DNA from: TC-15 sp034437275 | Lineage (GTDB): Bacteria > Chloroflexota > Anaerolineae > Aggregatilineales > Aggregatilineaceae | Assembly: GCA_034437275.1 (NCBI GenBank) | Contig: DAOTUD010000191.1 | Coordinates: forward strand, 1 to 33,978 | Direction of reading: 5' to 3' | Length of the DNA stretch: 33,978 nucleotides | Shown here: in pieces, positions 31,600-33,978 of the stretch | How positions within the stretch are numbered: position 1 is the stretch's first letter | How the letters are laid out: every line of letters begins with the position of its first letter | Notes under the pieces: generated by a model | Database searches by the model: none | Told to the model about the DNA's origin: nothing | What the model saw: the letters and a program-made list of their open reading frames with translations, nothing else | Made by a program: the position numbers and the translations under genes

Positions 31600-32160
31600 A
31601 TGTCGATAACTCGGGCAGTTATCGACATGCCGCCCGAATGGGTCACATGCCGTACCGGATTATCCCACCCGGCATATATGGGGGTCCGCCGCCTGCTCAC
31701 CCCATATATGGCTATAAACCGCTTTCATACCGTTTTCTACCCTCATCCGCGCCCCTCCAGCTTCGACGGGTGCGCAGCCGCGCGTGTTGATAACTTTTTC
31801 TCACCTGTCGATAACGTGTCGATAACTTTTTCCCACATATCCCACCACCCATATATGGGGGTCAGTTGGTGATTCATCCCCAGGGGTGGGGGTGGCGAAT
31901 TTTTGCAAGATTCGTCGTAAAAATCCTCCATTGTAGATAGTGTCGATAAGTTCGAGAGTTATGAACATCACTGTCGATAACTCAAAATGGCGTGGTGGGA
32001 TTTGTGTGGGAAATATATGGGGGTTTGCTGCCCGTCACCCCCCACATATAGGGGGCAGCCCGCGCCGCCGCCGATTTTAAGGCCAGTTATCGACATATCG
32101 ACAGGCCCTACTACTACGACTAACTATACTATTTGAATCTTTAAGGGGAATCTTTAAATA
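31600..32160. other. Putative replication origin (oriC) with TTATCGACA boxes
   Basis: The 850-base gap between dnaA and the kinase gene has no protein gene. Exact TGTCGATAA lies at 31601, 31806, 31817, 31941 and 31972; exact TTATCGACA lies at 31619 and 32087. Near matches are TGTTGATAA (31785), TGTAGATAG (31932), TTATGAACA (31959) and ATATCGACA (32095). The 31601/31619 pair forms a 12-bp inverted repeat. Boxes at 31785, 31806 and 31817 are spaced 21 and 11 bp, that is, on the same helix face. I find no canonical TTATCCACA here. Adjacency to dnaA, box clustering and the unwinding element at 32087-32157 support an origin. Confidence 0.85.
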
Positions 32161-32231
32161 GACTAGGGGACGACAAACCCCCGACCATGAAGCCCCTGTC
32201 TGCGCCAATACCCACACCGGAATATGGGGGG
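31661..32231. repeat. Second origin motif TATCCCACC-N3-CATATATGGGGGT
   Basis: Two copies have identical layout: TATCCCACC then CATATATGGGGGT starting 12 bases later, at 31661-31685 and 31838-31862. Related copies are ACCCCATATATGG (31699-31711), AATATATGGGGGT (32012-32024), CACCCCCCACATATAGGGGG (about 32036-32055) and TACCCACACCGGAATATGGG (32209 onward). They alternate with the DnaA-like boxes and also occur upstream of dnaA. I know no standard origin factor with this site. Confidence 0.7.
32087..32157 (+). other. Putative unwinding element: box, GC cluster, DnaA-trio, 13-mers
   Basis: TTATCGACA (32087-32095) and overlapping ATATCGACA (32095-32103) are followed by GGCC (32104-32107), then CTA-CTA-CTA-CGA-CTA (32108-32122) and a later CTA at 32129. 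Two 13-base direct repeats starting GAATCTTTAA follow at 32135 and 32148. The order box, GC cluster, CTA triplets matches the DnaA-trio basal unwinding system described for Bacillus subtilis, and the repeats resemble the AT-rich 13-mers of Escherichia coli. Confidence 0.75.
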
Positions 32232-32251
32232 AATCTGTCTTTTGTGCAGGA

Positions 32252-32280
32252 TTGCCCATCCGGACGGTATCGTGTAGGAT
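32252..32280 (+). promoter_or_regulatory. Promoter of the GAF histidine kinase
   Basis: TTGCCC (32252-32257) and TAGGAT (32275-32280) with a 17-base spacer. The predicted leader to the ATG at 32334 is about 45 bases and includes GGGGAG. Confidence 0.55.
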
Positions 32281-32333
32281 GTAACGCACAATGCAGACGG
32301 GTGACTGCCACGCACACGGGGAGAAATGGAAGC

Positions 32334-33581
32334 ATGAGCATCCCAGCAGCGCATTACGAACGTGAGATTCGCCGGCTAAACCGGCTCGTAGAAGTCAGCC
32401 TGATCATTAACTCCACGTTGGAGCTGCGGCCCTTGCTGAACACCATCATGGACTACGCGGCAGAAATCACGCACTCGGAATCGGCCTCGGTGCTGTTGTA
32501 CGACCACAACACCAGCGAACTGCATTTTGTCGCGTCGATCACCGATGACCCGGTCGAGAACGATCTGCTACAGATTCCGGTGCCGCTGGATGGCAGTGTG
32601 GCCGGTGTCGTGCTGCGCGAGAACGACGCGATTGTGATTGACGACGTCTCGGCAGACCCGCGCCACTTTCGCCAGGCCGACTCGCAAAGCGGCTTCGAGA
32701 CGCGCTCGTTGATCGGTGTCCCGATGCGCTCTGGCGACAAAGCCATCGGCGTGCTGGAGGCGGTCAACAAGATTGAAGACGAGTGGAGCGAAGCGGATGT
32801 GAAAAACATGTTGATCCTGGCCTCGCAGTCTGCCGTCGCTATCGAGAAGGCCCAGCTTCACGAACGCTTGCAGCGTGCCTACAACGAACTCGACCAACTC
32901 GACAAGCTGAAAAATGACTTCATCGCCATCGCCTCCCACGAACTGCGCACCCCGTTGAGCGTCATCCTGGGCTACGCGACCTTCCTCAAAGAAGACGCCA
33001 CCGACAGCATTGGTGCTCATGCCGATGCCGTGCTGAACAGCGCGCTGCGCATGCGCACCCTGATCGAAGATATGACCAACCTCCGCTATCTGAAACTGGG
33101 CGAGGCCGAACTCTCCCGCGAGCATATTCCGCTGGCCGGCATCTTCCAGGATGTCCAGAACGACGTCGAAAACATGATCAAGGCCAAGAACCACGTGCTG
33201 CATGTCACCAAGCCCGACATCGGGCAGGTGGTGGTCGTCGACCGCATCAAGATCGGCATGGCGCTGACCAACCTGCTGAATAACGCCATCCGTTTTACGC
33301 CCAGCGGCGGCGAGATCACGCTCGCCTTCCGGCGCAAGCCGAACGAAATCTGGATCACGGTGCAGGATACCGGGATCGGCATCCCGCAGGATCAACTGGA
33401 GCGCATCTTCGAGGAATTCTACCAGGTGGAAGACCACATGACGCGCAAACACGGCGGCATGGGGTTGGGGCTGTCGATTGCGAAGGCGCTGGTCGAGGCG
33501 CACGGTGGGCGGCTGTGGGCGGAAAGCGAAGGTCCCCAGCGCGGCAGCACGTTTTACCTCAGCCTGCCGCTGCAACCCTAG
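32334..33581 (+). CDS. GAF-domain sensor histidine kinase
   Basis: Predicted 415-residue cytoplasmic sensor kinase; no membrane span is present. A GAF domain at about 30-175 (LRPLLNTIMDYAAEITHSES, FETRSLIGVPMRSGDKAIGV) would sense a small molecule or redox state. A short coiled region (LQRAYNELDQLDKLK) leads into HisKA with the phosphorylated histidine at about 202 in SHELRTPLSVILGY. The ATPase domain has the N box NLLNNAIRFTP, G1 DTGIGIP, F box FEEFYQ and G2 GMGLGLSIAKAL. The ATG at 32334 is chosen over a start 49 codons earlier, which lies inside the origin repeat region. No response regulator is adjacent. Its position beside oriC, where dnaN is often found, is unusual. Confidence 0.93.
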   Translation: MSIPAAHYEREIRRLNRLVEVSLIINSTLELRPLLNTIMDYAAEITHSESASVLLYDHNTSELHFVASITDDPVENDLLQIPVPLDGSVAGVVLRENDAIVIDDVSADPRHFRQADSQSGFETRSLIGVPMRSGDKAIGVLEAVNKIEDEWSEADVKNMLILASQSAVAIEKAQLHERLQRAYNELDQLDKLKNDFIAIASHELRTPLSVILGYATFLKEDATDSIGAHADAVLNSALRMRTLIEDMTNLRYLKLGEAELSREHIPLAGIFQDVQNDVENMIKAKNHVLHVTKPDIGQVVVVDRIKIGMALTNLLNNAIRFTPSGGEITLAFRRKPNEIWITVQDTGIGIPQDQLERIFEEFYQVEDHMTRKHGGMGLGLSIAKALVEAHGGRLWAESEGPQRGSTFYLSLPLQP

Positions 33582-33620
33582 ACGGCACGCCAGGCGATTT
33601 GTGTTGCGGTCGAGCTAGCA

Positions 33621-33863
33621 TCAGGCTTCCCAGTCTTCGATCCGCAACCCCGGCACACGCCCGAATTCGCGGACGTTGTGCGTAATCACAATCAGGCCAT
33701 TTACCAGTGCAATCTCCGCGATCTGCAAGTCGTAGGGGCCGATGGGCGTGCCGGCGGTTTCTAGTGTTGCGCGGATACGCCCGAAGACCTGCGCCGCCGC
33801 ATCGTCGAAGGGCAGCGTAGTATACGGGCGCAAAAACTTCTGTTGTTTGGGCGTTATGCTAGT
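33621..33863 (-). pseudogene. C-terminal half of a VapC-like PIN-domain toxin, interrupted by a repeat
   Basis: About 80 residues match the second half of a VapC-type PIN ribonuclease: FLRPYTTLPFDDAAAQVFGR, GTPIGPYDLQIAEIALVNGL and VITHNVREFGRVPGL, including the acidic residues of the third and fourth active-site positions. The N-terminal half, which should carry LLDTN, is absent. The reading frame instead enters the MITE-like repeat at 33864. The missing part may lie beyond the window edge. As it stands the gene cannot give a functional toxin. No antitoxin gene is visible. Confidence 0.75.
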
Positions 33864-33966
33864 TTTACCCCTCCCCCTGGCCCCCTCCCCGCGCGCGGAG
33901 AGGGGGAAACAAACCGGGACCCAAAGTCCCTCTCCGTTCACGGGGAGGGATTTAGGGAGGGGTAAA
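33864..33966. repeat. MITE-like palindromic repeat (copy D) inserted in vapC-like gene
   Basis: A 103-bp element with perfect 12-bp terminal inverted repeats TTTACCCCTCCC (33864-33875) and GGGAGGGGTAAA (33955-33966). Inner hairpins are CCCCTCCCC-GGAGAGGGGG and CCCTCTCC-GGGGAGGG. No transposase frame and no clear target duplication are seen. Confidence 0.75.
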
Positions 33967-33978
33967 CCATAAAAACCT

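Noticed and set aside
31600..32231. Clustered short repeats that could be taken for a CRISPR array
   Set aside because: Repeats are 9-25 bp, in both orientations, with irregular spacing and no cas genes; they fit an origin better.
33864..33941. N-terminal 26 residues of the open frame before the PIN segment
   Set aside because: Encoded by the MITE-like repeat, not by the toxin gene.

Overview
This window is high-GC bacterial DNA and looks like a member of the Chloroflexota, probably an Anaerolineae-type lineage. That placement is inferred from the gene content: long runs of family-4 glycosyltransferases, a secreted serpin, a DsbA-cyclophilin fusion, GC-rich codon use and dispersed CCCTC-type palindromic repeats. 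There is no rRNA or other decisive marker gene here, so the class-level assignment is tentative. The window carries one tRNA gene and about two dozen protein genes. Near its right end lies what I read as the chromosomal replication origin.

Layout: (1) 1-2650 holds a lipoprotein, a PiT phosphate transporter and a divergent DUF47/PhoU-like partner; the two phosphate genes fire from interlocked, overlapping promoters. (2) 2738-4567 holds a GT39-like membrane glycosyltransferase, tRNA-Arg(CCU) with its own promoter and terminator, and a candidate small RNA. (3) 4571-16699 (minus strand) is a surface-polysaccharide cluster: a nucleotide-sugar dehydrogenase, then seven consecutive glycosyltransferases mostly joined by 1-4 base overlaps, then a hexapeptide acyltransferase and a large membrane protein. 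(4) 17104-24963 is mixed accessory content: a secreted unknown protein, a serpin, a NatAB-like ABC exporter, a membrane-anchored alpha/beta hydrolase, a DsbA-cyclophilin fusion that has lost key catalytic residues in both halves, and signal peptidase I. (5) 25156-29264 (plus strand) holds galE, another glycosyltransferase, a class-I aminotransferase and an unknown protein. (6) 29265-32333 holds dnaA flanked by two AT-rich, repeat-dense intergenic regions. (7) 32334-33978 holds a GAF-domain histidine kinase and a vapC-like PIN gene cut off by a MITE-like repeat.

The most interesting region is the origin. Seven exact copies of TTATCGACA/TGTCGATAA lie between 31601 and 32095, and I see no copy of the canonical DnaA box TTATCCACA there. 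The last box pair is followed by a short GC cluster, a run of CTA triplets (the layout of a DnaA-trio unwinding element) and two AT-rich 13-mers. The DnaA encoded alongside has GRKHST where the family signature is GRDHTT, so a base-contacting aspartate has become lysine. Together these suggest a co-evolved change of DnaA and its box. A second motif, TATCCCA-N-CATATATGGGGGT, recurs on both sides of dnaA and matches no origin element I know.
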